NCBI GenBank assembly: GCA_022496205.1
Contig: WTXD01000133.1
Coordinates: 1 to 33,245, forward strand
Source of the DNA: Gloeopeniophorella convolvens
Lineage: Eukaryota > Basidiomycota > Agaricomycetes > Russulales
DNA: 33,245 bases
Direction of reading: 5' to 3'
Shown: in pieces, positions 9,444 to 18,042 of the stretch
Layout: each line of letters starts with the position of its first letter
How positions within the stretch are numbered: the first letter of the stretch is position 1
Program-made: the position numbers and the translations under genes
Notes under the pieces: model-generated
The model's database searches: none
Told to the model about the DNA's origin: nothing
Seen by the model: the letters and a program-made list of their open reading frames with translations, nothing else

Positions 9444-11434
9444 ATGACCCCTCCCTGGACCTGGGTGCGTGTGGAGCACCTCTCTGCGACGGCGCTCGGG
9501 CTGCTGGTGTATGCCGGGTGCCGCGTCGTGTACAACCTCTGGTTTCACCCGCTCGCACGGTTTCCTGGGCCTCGGGCTGCTGCATGCACTCGGATGTGGC
9601 TTGCATACCAGGAGCTCGTGCTCGGCGTGTCGCTCGCGGACGTGCGGGCGGAGCTGCATCGGCGGTACGGTGGGTGGTGCGCTCCTATCGACCAGCGGTG
9701 ATGCTCAGCGGTCATCACGATCAGGCGAGGTCCTTCGCCTGGCGCCTAACGAGGTGCGTCCTCCTGCAACTGGCGCGCATCGCGCTCGCGCTGACACGCG
9801 CGGCAGCTGCACTTTGCGAACCCGGCTGCGTTCAACGACATCTACAACAACCGCAACAAGTGGGACAAGGACCACAACGTGTACCGCGCGTTCGACATGG
9901 ACACCGGCTCGATCGGCTTCCTGCACTACGCGGATGCGAAGCAGCGCCGCGACGTACTCGGCCCGCTGTTCTCGCGCACGTCGATCCTCAAGCTGCAGGA
10001 CCTGGTCCAGGAACGGGTGCGCTCGCCCGCGGAAGGCTGGGAGGGGGTCGAGTGCTGATTGGGGGTTCTGCAGGTGAATGTGCTGTGCGAGGCGCTGGCA
10101 AAGCAGTTCGCGACGGGTGCGGTGCTCTCTGTCTCGTCGTGGCGCGTCTGACCAGGTGCGTGCGACAGGGAAATCCAGCGACTTCCTCCACGGCTACCAG
10201 TGCTTCGCAGTGGACGTCGTCATGTTCTTCTGCTATGCCAAGACGCTCGACGCGACGCGCGCGCCCAACTTCGAGGCCGACGTCGTGCTCGCATCCGAGG
10301 CGGTCCTGCCGATCCTCACCATAGGCAAATACTCAGGCCTATTTGTCAGGCTCGTGCGCCATATCCCGGCGTCGTTCGCGATTCGGTTCGGGAGCCCGCT
10401 GATCCGGTCGCTCTTCTTGCTCCGCAAGGTGCGTCCGGCGTCTGCGCTCGCGCGCCCACGATACGTGTGCTCGCGGTACTAACGCCGCGGCGCAGATGCT
10501 GACGGATCAGATCGACGAGATCTTGCGGAACCCCAGCGAGCTGGAGCACGCGTCGCATCAGATTATATACCATGCACTGCTGGACCCCGCCGCACACAAG
10601 GGACGCCCGCTGCCGTCGCGGCAGAGCTTGTGGCACGAGGCGGGAGCCCTGCTCGGCGCGGGCTCGGACACCACTGCCGTCGCGGCCACAACCACCTCGT
10701 ATTACATCTTGCACAACCCTGCGGTGCAGGCACGCTTGGTGCAAGAGCTGCGTGCGGCGTGGCCGGTGCTCGAAGAGGTGCCGCGGTTCGAGGTATTAGA
10801 GAAGTTGCCTTTATTGGTAGGTCACAAATCTTGGCGGTGCTTTGCGTATGTCTGAGGCGTCTAGCAGAGCGCGGTCGTGAAGGAGGGCCTGCGCATGTTT
10901 CCCGGCGGCACCGCGCTACCACGGGTCGTACCTCCAGAAGGCGCGGTCATAGCCGGGACGTTTGTTCCTGGTGGGGTAAGTTATCGGTTTTGGAAAATGT
11001 AGAGTTGTCCTGCGCTGAGCTTGCGCCCCAAAGGCCGTCGTTGGACAGAGCTTCACTTGGGTGCATACCTCCCCGGATGTGTTCGACCGCCCAGACGAGT
11101 TCCTCCCCGAGCGCTGGCTAGGCCCCGACGCGAAAACGCTCGAGGGGTCCATGGCCGTATTCTCGAAGGGGCCCCGTAGCTGCTTGGGCATGAACCTGGC
11201 GTACTGCGAGCTCTACCTTGTGATCGCCAGCGTGTTCCGTCGGTTTGACGTGGCTCTGGATACCAAGAGGTAAGCGTTTGTTCCGTGTTCCGGCGCACAC
11301 GTTGGTGACCGCGACGGCTGTGGAGACCAGCGAAGATGACTGTCATGGAACATTTCGCTCCCGTTTTCACGGGCGAGCACCTGCATGCATATTGCAAGCC
11401 CGTCGCGGACGGATTCAGTGGACAACCTTCCTAG
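9444..11434 (+). CDS. Cytochrome P450 monooxygenase (class E, microsomal type)
   Basis: Exons 9444-9669, 9725-9753, 9807-10016, 10074-10116, 10169-10428, 10496-10816, 10868-10975, 11034-11269, 11326-11434; 513 residues, normal for the family. An N-terminal hydrophobic helix and HPLARFPGP hinge indicate ER anchoring. The I-helix oxygen-activation motif AGSDTT is at 311-316, ExxR (EGLR) at 369-372, PERW at 424-427, and the heme loop FSKGPRSCLG at 442-451 with proximal Cys449. All catalytic signatures are present, so a heme-thiolate monooxygenase using a P450 reductase is expected. The substrate is unknown. The overall look (FHPLA-x-FPGP start, DKDHNVYRAF region) recalls CYP58-like fungal clans, but I would not assign a family. 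Eight introns of 51-67 nt; intron 5 has a perfect TACTAAC branch site. The last intron uses a GAG acceptor, chosen because it keeps a plausible C-terminus. Unspliced, the protein would end four codons after the VALD segment at the TAA 11271-11273. Confidence 0.92.
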
Positions 11435-12246
11435 GTGACAAATTGCCACCCGAAGCACATTTGCTTCCCCATTGACCACATTGTTTGTGTACATTGCTTG
11501 CACTCTTTTCTCTGATTGTGATACCTATAGATCTGGCTGAATTTTTCACTTGCTTACCTTTGCGCGATGTGGCGGCCCAGAGTGCGTCAATTCAATCGCA
11601 AGCCTGGTACTTACTCCCGAAGAACCGCCTTCAGGGGTATTTGTGCACGATCATGTGATTATCTCTCACGATGCAGAACGGCTATCAACTGGCAATCCAA
11701 GGGCAACCTCTTTGCCCCAAACAACGCGATCAGCGCAATAAGGACTGCCATTAACCTTGTGCGTTTGAGACGCATGCGCTACTGGAAGACCCGGTGAGTC
11801 GTGAGTGAGATTGCGTGCATTGCACCCGACCATCATATGTACCTGAAGTGCACGTGCGTCCCGTCTTTTGTCTTCATGTCCTGGGCTACACACGTTACAC
11901 ATCTCCGAAGTCGCGCTTTTTGTTGCGTGCAGGTACCGTCCCACATACGTTCGTATGTCCATGGAAATTTTCTTAATATAGAGCGCCTCTGGGCGTCGGC
12001 CGTCAGCGCGCTGTTCGTGTCAGCGGCAGGATCTTTCCTATTCGCCGAGGATATCCGCGCTGCTATTGTCAGTGCAGCCCGTTGTGGACAGGCACCGCGA
12101 CCCGGCTGGGCGTTTTGAACGGTTCTTGCGGATCAAGCTTGAGCAGCTGCTTCCGCTGTGGTTTGAGGCATCTCCCTCCAGGGGTGTCGTCCGTTCTCGA
12201 TGCTGTCAATTGTCCGCTGCAAGTGTCACTGGCCGTGACGGCAGCG
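11435..12246. other. Gap between P450 and first pheromone-like gene
   Basis: No intact gene is visible. From about 11866 the sequence is alignable, with few gaps, to 13574 onwards (offset 1,708 bases), so the right part belongs to a tandem duplication that also covers the pheromone-like gene. Short open frames here have no recognised motif. Confidence 0.5.
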
Positions 12247-12254
12247 CATAAAAG
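12247..12254 (+). promoter_or_regulatory. TATA-like element of pheromone-like gene 1
   Basis: CATAAAAG lies 111 bases before the ATG. The second pheromone-like gene has TTATAAG at a similar distance (98 bases), so position is conserved between the duplicates. Confidence 0.5.
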
Positions 12255-12291
12255 AGACGACGGGGGACGTTACTTGCTCCCCCAGAGCTTA

Positions 12292-12315
12292 CGAGCTTTA
12301 GCGACATCCCCGGCC
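12292..12315 (+). promoter_or_regulatory. Conserved leader motif, copy 1
   Basis: CGAGCTTTAGCGACATC followed by CCC recurs with one or two changes at 14082-14101, between the TATA-like box and the ATG in both genes. It lies in the likely transcribed leader and may be a shared regulatory site or simply unchanged duplicate sequence. Confidence 0.5.
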
Positions 12316-12364
12316 ACTCAGAGCTCATCCATCTCGCACTACCGCTAAACTCTCAACGACATCA

Positions 12365-12496
12365 ATGGACGCCTTCACAACTTTCTTCGCCATCCCTGCC
12401 ATCTTCTCTGAGCCGGAGCCCACACCGGAGCCCTCCACCCCCATCGACACCGAGTCGAAAGGCCACGGGTCTTCAACTTCGTGCACCATTGCATGA
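12365..12496 (+). CDS. Mating pheromone precursor-like protein 1 (CaaX, 43 aa)
   Basis: A single-exon 43-residue frame starts M-D-A-F-T-T-F-F and ends S-T-S-C-T-I-A. The last four residues form a CaaX box (Cys, two aliphatic-type positions, Ala), the farnesylation signal on basidiomycete lipopeptide pheromones. Known precursors of this class are 40-70 residues, begin M-D-x-F/FT, have an acidic/Pro-rich middle and lack introns, as here. The mature peptide would be a short C-terminal part after the shared S-T-P-I-D-T-E-S core, carboxymethylated and farnesylated at Cys40; the cleavage site is inferred. It would be exported and sensed by an STE3-type receptor. A paralogue lies 1.77 kb downstream with 17 of the last 26 or so positions identical or similar and a different predicted mature tail. 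It could be a pheromone-like gene outside the mating locus. Confidence 0.82.
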   Translation: MDAFTTFFAIPAIFSEPEPTPEPSTPIDTESKGHGSSTSCTIA

Positions 12497-14038
12497 TCGC
12501 GCGGTTCCGCACCGTGACCGATCTCTAGCGACACCCCACTCCCATCACCAGTGCGTCTCCTTCTACTGTTCATTATCGGAAGCGCAGTTATTGATTTGGA
12601 CTGGCCTTCAGAACCCTCCCACCTCTTCGTTCTCTACGCGCGGTGCCCTCCGTCAGTGGCGGAAACTAATGGCGCGCGTGCCCTTCCTTCGAATTTCTGG
12701 CAGACCTTTGGAGTACAATTTCAGCGACCCTGATTGTGCTTGTATGACCAACCCTCGTTATATCTACCTACTCGCTTTTGTTGTGTACGCTCTTTGGGGA
12801 GACGATAGCCGACATACAACAGCGATTCCTAGTCATAGACCGCATGTGTAGCAACAGAAGCATTTCCCTGGCATTTCCCGCTCTGTGACTCTGATGTGCA
12901 AGTGCGAGGTGGCCGCGGTGTTAAAACAAAGATCGCACTAGGCCCGCTGGATGTGTTGTGCGGAACCGTGATCGGGCCGTAGTGTCCATTGTCTGGCAAA
13001 GCGAGGTAAAAAAAACGAGTTCTGGGCCGATATATTGCGCGTGTGCTGTGGATATAGCTATAAGCACGGGTCGCTAGTCATGATGCAGATATTCTCAGAG
13101 GGCCGCGCCGCCGCATGCGCAAGGTGACAGAGCAGTCCTGTAACTTCAAAGACTAGCACCCTACTTTATAAGTACTCAGTAGACCGAACATTCCGGAGTT
13201 TGCCGGCCCGGTACCTCGGTGATATCTCTGGATCTTTTCCCGAAGGAAGAGGTAGACAAGTGGTAAATGCGATCTCATCGTCGTTGGAGGTTGGCAGTTG
13301 GCAAGAAGCCTGAACGCCCGAAATAGGCGCCTGCGTCGCTGGGTCAGAATCGGCTACGTCGGCCCGCACTCTAGGGCGCTTGTCTATGCATGTTTAGACG
13401 CCTGTTAACTTCGGCCCCTCTTCTTGAACGACGAACACAATGGACTGCTCTCTGCCACTGATTTCGCATGTTGCTTACGCCTGCGCGCTCATTTCTCTCT
13501 ATTACTAGGCTCATTGCGGTCTGTAGCGCTTCGCATGGTGACTCGCTGTCAATCCTCTCCATACGCCCTCACTTTTTGTCTTCACAAGAGTTGAGCACTA
13601 CGCCAAAGAAGTCCAACAGTGGGCTTTTTGTTATATGCAGGCACGCCCTCCTTCCGATCTGGTTCCGTAAATTCTTGAGCCACAATCTCGAAGCTTATCG
13701 CTGGCGTCAGTCTACCGGGACTTGTTGACCTTCAAGCAACTCGTCCTCCGAGTGCGCCGCGGCCTCTCCCAAGGTTACACAATTGAAAAGGAGCACACCT
13801 TGACGCGCAGATGGGTGCATTTTTTTCTGGCGGTTCCTTGACTTGTTATTGTCCCTCCAGTCCTTAGTCTGAGTTCTAGACTGCCATGCGCGCTCACTTC
13901 CCTCTTGACCTCGTTTCCGTGGGGATGAGTGAAACTGGGGCCTCACGCGTAGGATTGACTCGTCCCTCCTGTCATCATGGCTTCCTTTCCAATTGTTCTC
14001 GTTTTTGTTGTTGGATGTGTGGGCTTCAAGACACTAGC
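12497..14038. other. Between the two pheromone-like genes
   Basis: No intact gene. The left part to ~12850 and the right part from ~13574 belong to the two duplication units; 12851-13573 has no visible partner. An open stretch at 13468-13728 begins with ATG and ends at TGA 13726-13728. It contains a segment (around 13560-13710) that faintly recalls the cytoplasmic-loop region of STE3 receptors, too weak to annotate as such. Confidence 0.4.
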
Positions 14039-14045
14039 TTATAAG
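14039..14045 (+). promoter_or_regulatory. TATA-like element of pheromone-like gene 2
   Basis: TTATAAG lies 98 bases before the ATG, equivalent to the element before gene 1. Confidence 0.5.
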
Positions 14046-14081
14046 AGGCAGCAAAGAATGTCGTCCTTTCTGCCAGGCTCG

Positions 14082-14101
14082 CGAGCTTCAGCGACATCTC
14101 C
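14082..14101 (+). promoter_or_regulatory. Conserved leader motif, copy 2
   Basis: CGAGCTTCAGCGACATC plus TCC, the partner of 12292-12315. The bases just before both start codons (ACATCAATGGA) are also shared. Confidence 0.5.
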
Positions 14102-14136
14102 AAGTCGACATCCGCCGTATCACCCTTATCACATCA

Positions 14137-14271
14137 ATGGATTCCTTTACCTCGCTCTTCTCCATCGCCTCCGTCTTCACCGACTCGTCCGAGTCGGCTT
14201 CCCACCCCTCGACTCCCATTGACACCGAGAGTAATGGGAGTGGTTCCAAGACTTCCTGCACCATCGCATGA
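14137..14271 (+). CDS. Mating pheromone precursor-like protein 2 (CaaX, 44 aa)
   Basis: A single-exon frame of 44 residues starts M-D-S-F-T-S-L-F and ends K-T-S-C-T-I-A, again a CaaX box with Cys41 as the prenylation site. It shares the start pattern and the core S-T-P-I-D-T-E-S with gene 1. It differs in the acidic middle and in the presumed mature tail (N-G-S-G-S-K-T-S-C against K-G-H-G-S-S-T-S-C). Paralogous precursors with conserved processing regions and diverged tails are typical of basidiomycete pheromone arrays, where each peptide activates a different set of receptors. Family assignment rests on size, CaaX, start motif and duplication; receptor partner unknown. It converges on the BolA-like gene, whose stop is 446 bases away. 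Confidence 0.82.
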   Translation: MDSFTSLFSIASVFTDSSESASHPSTPIDTESNGSGSKTSCTIA

Positions 14272-14716
14272 ATGCCTCGTGTCACGACACTGCATGCCCG
14301 CAACAAACTCATCGGTGGGTATATACCAAAGTCCGTTTGATACAGCGGTGCTTGAGCTGACCACGTGCTACAGTCATAATCCCACACCCACTTCGTTCAC
14401 CTCGTGCCACGCCCTCCGCTTGTAGCAGAGACACTGGTCTACACACCTTGATTCGATTAATTCATGGTCATGCCCTTGAGCACGTCTAATTTTGTGCTTG
14501 TACCACCTTTTTGACTTCGCCTTGTATCATCCCTTGGGGAGATAGTCTACGACTGCCTCATCGTCATTGGGGAATAGTGATAGACCACATGTGTATCAAT
14601 ATCATCATTTACACGAGAAGAGCAAGCGTTTTCCGTCTCCTTCGCAAACGCACGAGTCTGATAGAGACAAGAAATGTCCATTGGTAGCTGGGGTAAAAGA
14701 TATCTGTGGGGGCTGA
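14272..14716. other. Convergent intergenic region
   Basis: The 3' flanks of pheromone-like gene 2 (+) and the BolA-like gene (-). Contains the right end of duplication unit B (to ~14595). No further gene seen. Confidence 0.5.
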
Positions 14717-15156
14717 TCATTTCTGCGTTTGCGCGGCCCATTGCTTGGGGGTCAGGGTTTTCTACGGTTCCTGGATAAGATGATTGAGTGCAGAGAGGTG
14801 CGGGTGTATGCGCACCTGGGTAAACGCGTGGATCTGGGCGATCTGGGCCTTCAGCAACTCATTCACTGGAGAGATTGATCGGGTAAATATGACACGTGGA
14901 TGTCAGCGTTGAGGCCGTACCCATCCTATGCCTCGCGAGCGTCGTTTTCCCTTCGAAAGCCTAGGCAGATCATTTGGTCAGGTCTAGCCCTTGGATGAGG
15001 ACGACCTGTTACAGGCCCCCGAAAATAATTTACCTCACTGACGATGAGCACCGTATAATTATCCCCACATCCGCTCGAATTGTCTTCGATCTCCATGTGT
15101 GCGACCGGTATCGCTGCGCGCAGAGCGGCTTCGAGGTCGGCTGGGGATACTGGCAT
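14717..15156 (-). CDS. BolA-like protein (cytosolic Bol2/Fra2 type)
   Basis: Exons on the minus strand: 15156-15034, 14960-14921, 14865-14816, 14761-14717; introns of 73, 55 and 54 nt; 85 residues. The spliced product has the complete BolA fold signature: L-x-A-A-I-P then H-M-E-I-E-D-N-S-S-G-C-G-D-N-Y, the F-E-G-K-T-T-L-A-R-H-R-M-V-N-E-L-L-K helix, and I-H-A-F-T-Q-K-T-L-T-P. The Cys30 and His67 positions correspond to the Cys and His through which Bol2-type proteins contact the [2Fe-2S] cluster shared with monothiol glutaredoxins. In yeast, Fra2/Bol2 with Grx3/4 signals iron status to the regulator Aft1; here a general cytosolic Fe-S/iron role is inferred. No targeting peptide is visible, arguing against the mitochondrial Bol1/Bol3 types. 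Each exon alone is too short to stand out, so the gene is easily missed. Confidence 0.92.
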
Positions 15157-15227
15157 CGCAGAAACTTTCAAGAACAGAGAGGGAGACTTGATGATCTGAT
15201 AAGATCGTGTGTGCGGATGTTGGCCTG

Positions 15228-15237
15228 TATTTATAAC
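15228..15237 (+). promoter_or_regulatory. TATA-like element in divergent promoter
   Basis: TATTTATAAC lies in the 312-base space between the divergent BolA-like gene (-) and the amidohydrolase (+), 230-240 bases before the latter's ATG. The two genes must share this regulatory space. Confidence 0.35.
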
Positions 15238-15468
15238 GCGCTGATAACGGGCGCTCGCGTCGCGTTGTCACTTGCCTTGCACCATCGCTGCCAATGAGAA
15301 GCCCCGGCCGTGTGGAGCTCCTGTATTCATCCAGGCCCTTTTCGGACGATAGTGATTGCCTTGTGCACACGCCCCAGGGGTTCGGTTTGCACCCGCAGCG
15401 CTGCATTAGACTGCGCCCTCTCGCGTTCATCTCCGCATACCCACAGGCCGTGAAGGCTGCCCTTGCCC

Positions 15469-16913
15469 ATGGAACCTCCACAATTTGAAGAATTAGTCAC
15501 CGTGCTTCAGCGATACCCTGCGATCGACAATCACGCTCACCCGCTGCTGACGGAAGACAACCGCGACCACCTACCCTTCGACGGTCTCACATCCGAGGGG
15601 GACGGTGCGACGCTCGACGACGCAGTGCATACCGTCGCACACCACATCGCAAAGAGGGATCTCGCGCAACTTTACGGGCTCCCGTATACCGCGTCGTGGG
15701 AGGACGTGAAGAATTCGCGTTCTGCGCGACCCTACGTGGATCTATGCGACTTGTGTTTCAATAACGCGAAGATAGCGTGCATCCTCATAGACGATGGGCT
15801 CGGTGGTGTCAGCGACTTCGCGGAGGGATATGAGTGGCACAACAAGTTCACCTATGGGCCCACGCGGCGGATCGTGCGCGTGGAAATCGTCGCTCAGGTG
15901 CGTGTGCTTGTTTGTGACACCGAAGGCTGGAGCCTGAGAGCATCGATAGGATATCCTTGCAGAGATGTTCCAGCCCGACATCCCAGGCTTCGGCCCCGGA
16001 CTGGACCTGCTCACGAAGTTCTCAACGCTTCTGCGCGCGCGCTTGAAAGTGAGCGCCGAGGATCCTGTCGTCGTTGGGTTCAAGTCGATCGTGTGCTATC
16101 GCACTGGACTCAATGTCGACACCGCGTCAGACACCACTGCGGAGGTCGAGGCTCTGGGTGCTATCTATGATCGCTTCCGGATCGGGACCACCACTCCGCT
16201 GAGGCTGGCAGACAAGCCAATTAACGACTTGGTCGTGCGTACCGCCCTCGAGATAGCCTCGGAGTACAACAAACCAGGTGCTCCACGTATCAATAATTTC
16301 GGTGCCGAGTTTTTGATCCCTGTTTTGCAGTCCAATTCCACACGGGCCTTGGTGATCCTGATATCACGCTGGCGCTGGCGAGCCCCGCCCACTTACAACC
16401 GTTGATCGCCGCCTATTCCAAAACCACGTTTGTGCTGCTCCACGCCAGCTACCCATTCATGCGTGAGGCTGGATATCTTGCATCGGCCTACAAGAACGTG
16501 TATGTCGACATCGGCGAAGTGTTTCCTATCGTTTCGTGGCGTGGCCAGGTTGCACTCATCCAGCAAATCTTCGAGCTGACGCCACTCAACAAGGTGTTGT
16601 GGTCCAGTAGGTCCCGGTCCACGTCTCTAAGCATCGCACGACTCTGAACCGGGCTTGATACAGGTGATGGACACTGGTGGCCCGAGACGTACTATCTGGG
16701 AAGCTTCCAGGCGCGCCGTGCACTCACTCAGGTATGATACATTCGTCTCGGCGATTCGCAGACGCCAATTCGGTGACCTAGGTCCTAGTGGAGGCCGTCA
16801 AGAATAACGAACTTACCGAGGCAACAGCTGTCGCCGCAGCGAAGAATATCTTGTTCCACACAGCAAACCGTCTATATCACCTCGGTCTAGGGGTGAACTA
16901 TGACGTCGATTAG
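15469..16913 (+). CDS. Amidohydrolase-2 family protein (FluG N-terminal-domain type)
   Basis: Exons 15469-15897, 15965-16277, 16331-16606, 16664-16731, 16782-16913; introns of 67, 53, 57, 50 nt; 405 residues. The start D-N-H-A-H-P (His22, His24) is the first metal-binding HxH of the amidohydrolase barrel. Later conserved elements are Q-F-H-T-G-L-G-D (His251), L-L-H-A-S-Y-P (His285), Y-V-D-I-G-E, and S-S-D-G-H-W-W-P-E, which supplies the usual late Asp. These match the N-terminal amidohydrolase half of the fungal FluG protein and the stand-alone homologues common in basidiomycetes. FluG itself carries a second, glutamine-synthetase-like domain, absent here: the frame stops at TAG 16911. Likely a metal-dependent hydrolase or decarboxylase-type enzyme of the cytosol, substrate unknown. 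The acceptor of intron 1 is ambiguous (15964, or a donor shifted four bases with acceptor 15962), changing two residues at most. Confidence 0.88.
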
Positions 16914-17898
16914 TGTTTTCGGTAGAGCATCTTACACCCATGGCAATTGCTTGAAGTATATGCTTCAAATGCCTCGTGCTTGAATGACGTATCGGCCGAA
17001 CAGAAGTCCGAGATTCGGGCAGGCACCATAGAAACTCCAACCGACATTGCAAGGGGGTTGCAACTCTCCAGGTGAGACTTGTTTTGAACATGGTCTACGA
17101 TAGTAAGAGTTGCGGTCAAAGTCCGAGAGGTCCAATTCTCAGAGATAGGACATAAGGGAGTCTAAAATCCGTGCTAGTTTGGTAGCAGGCGAGCGGCCCG
17201 CGGCAAAGCTCGCCCTGCAAGGGGGAGGCCGGCGCCAATTTTTTTACTTGCTCTCATCGGCATCATTGATATGATCACGGCCACCACATGCACCAACATC
17301 AGCGACTCGAAGTCCTCAACTCCTGCCGTGGAGAAGCCGGTTCAGAAGGCCCGTTAGGTTGTTGTCGAGGCTCCGTGATCTTGGGAGGTTCGCAGCGTCA
17401 TAGCGGGCCCAGTCGAAGCGCGCTGGTGCCGGCATTCCATAATAGCTTGTTTCCTCCGGTCATGTGCCTCGTATCTCCACAACCGACTCGGGACACCCGA
17501 GAGATAACGAATGCCCAAGCAGTGCACCTACCCTTCGCGCAGATACAGAGCCTAGAGCGAAATTGTCACGGACTGCCTGAGCGCTGTGCCCGCAACAAGT
17601 GCCTCGGCGCCTCCCGTCTGAAATGTAGTTGTAGTGAGTCTCTTCCATTCGATTGTCATCCAAGCGCCGCCAACAGGGCATACAGTATGAATGGAAAGCG
17701 CAACACCATGTTGGGGAGCCTCTAGGGTTATAAAACGTGAAATGGTGCACGGGTCAAAGGTTTCCAGGATAGCAGAAAGTATGTTGGATGTGCTCCTTAT
17801 CGGTGTCATATAAGGTCTCACTGCACTCGGTTTGGAAGAAGCTGCCCGATAAGCAAACTTCGTTGCTCCTCAAGAGTGCATCCAGTGCCTATCTTCCT
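16914..17898. other. Intergenic region with a possible decayed small frame
   Basis: No intact gene. An ATG at 17271 opens a 28-codon frame (T-N-I-S-D-S-K-S-S-T-P-A-V-E-K-P) ending at a TAG. The same frame continues coding-like through further stops to about 17520, suggesting a gene remnant. Nothing recognisable. Confidence 0.35.
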
Positions 17899-17906
17899 TT
17901 ATAAAA
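17899..17906 (+). promoter_or_regulatory. TATA box of the amino-acid permease gene
   Basis: TTATAAAA lies 137 bases upstream of the permease ATG and is followed by a C/T-rich tract (about 17930-17970), the usual arrangement around fungal transcription starts. Confidence 0.55.
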
Positions 17907-18042
17907 ACCATACGGGTTCCCGTCTTCCCCAAGCGCCTGTCCTTCTCTCCTCTTCTTCCTTCCCCCCACGTCAGGCTTTGGTCTCCTCGAGGAACAGCGT
18001 ATACATCATTGTTGGGCGCGACACCGTTCATTGGAGCAAAAA

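Larger units (their letters stand above)
11866..12850 (+). repeat. Tandem duplication unit A around pheromone-like gene 1
   Basis: Anchors shared with unit B (13574-14595) in the same order: TTTTGTCTTCA (11866 and 13574), a CTTTTTGTT...GCAGG block (11917 and 13625), the leader motif before the small gene (12292 and 14082), the small gene (12365 and 14137), TTGGGGAGA (~12794 and ~14534), and TAGACCxCATGTGTA (12836 and 14581). Offsets drift only from 1,708 to 1,790. Similarity between anchors is patchy, so the duplication is old. Confidence 0.6.
13574..14595 (+). repeat. Tandem duplication unit B around pheromone-like gene 2
   Basis: The partner of unit A at 11866-12850, with the same ordered anchors. 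Its right end stops 120 bases before the stop codon of the convergent BolA-like gene. Confidence 0.6.

Noticed and set aside
13371..13562. 63-codon minus-strand ATG frame between the pheromone-like genes
   Set aside because: No motif, no counterpart in the other duplication unit and no splice structure.
15283..15297. Third CaaX-like string (Cys-Thr-Ile-Ala) near 15288
   Set aside because: The frame continues past the Ala without a stop and has no M-D-x-F start upstream, so it is not a third pheromone gene.
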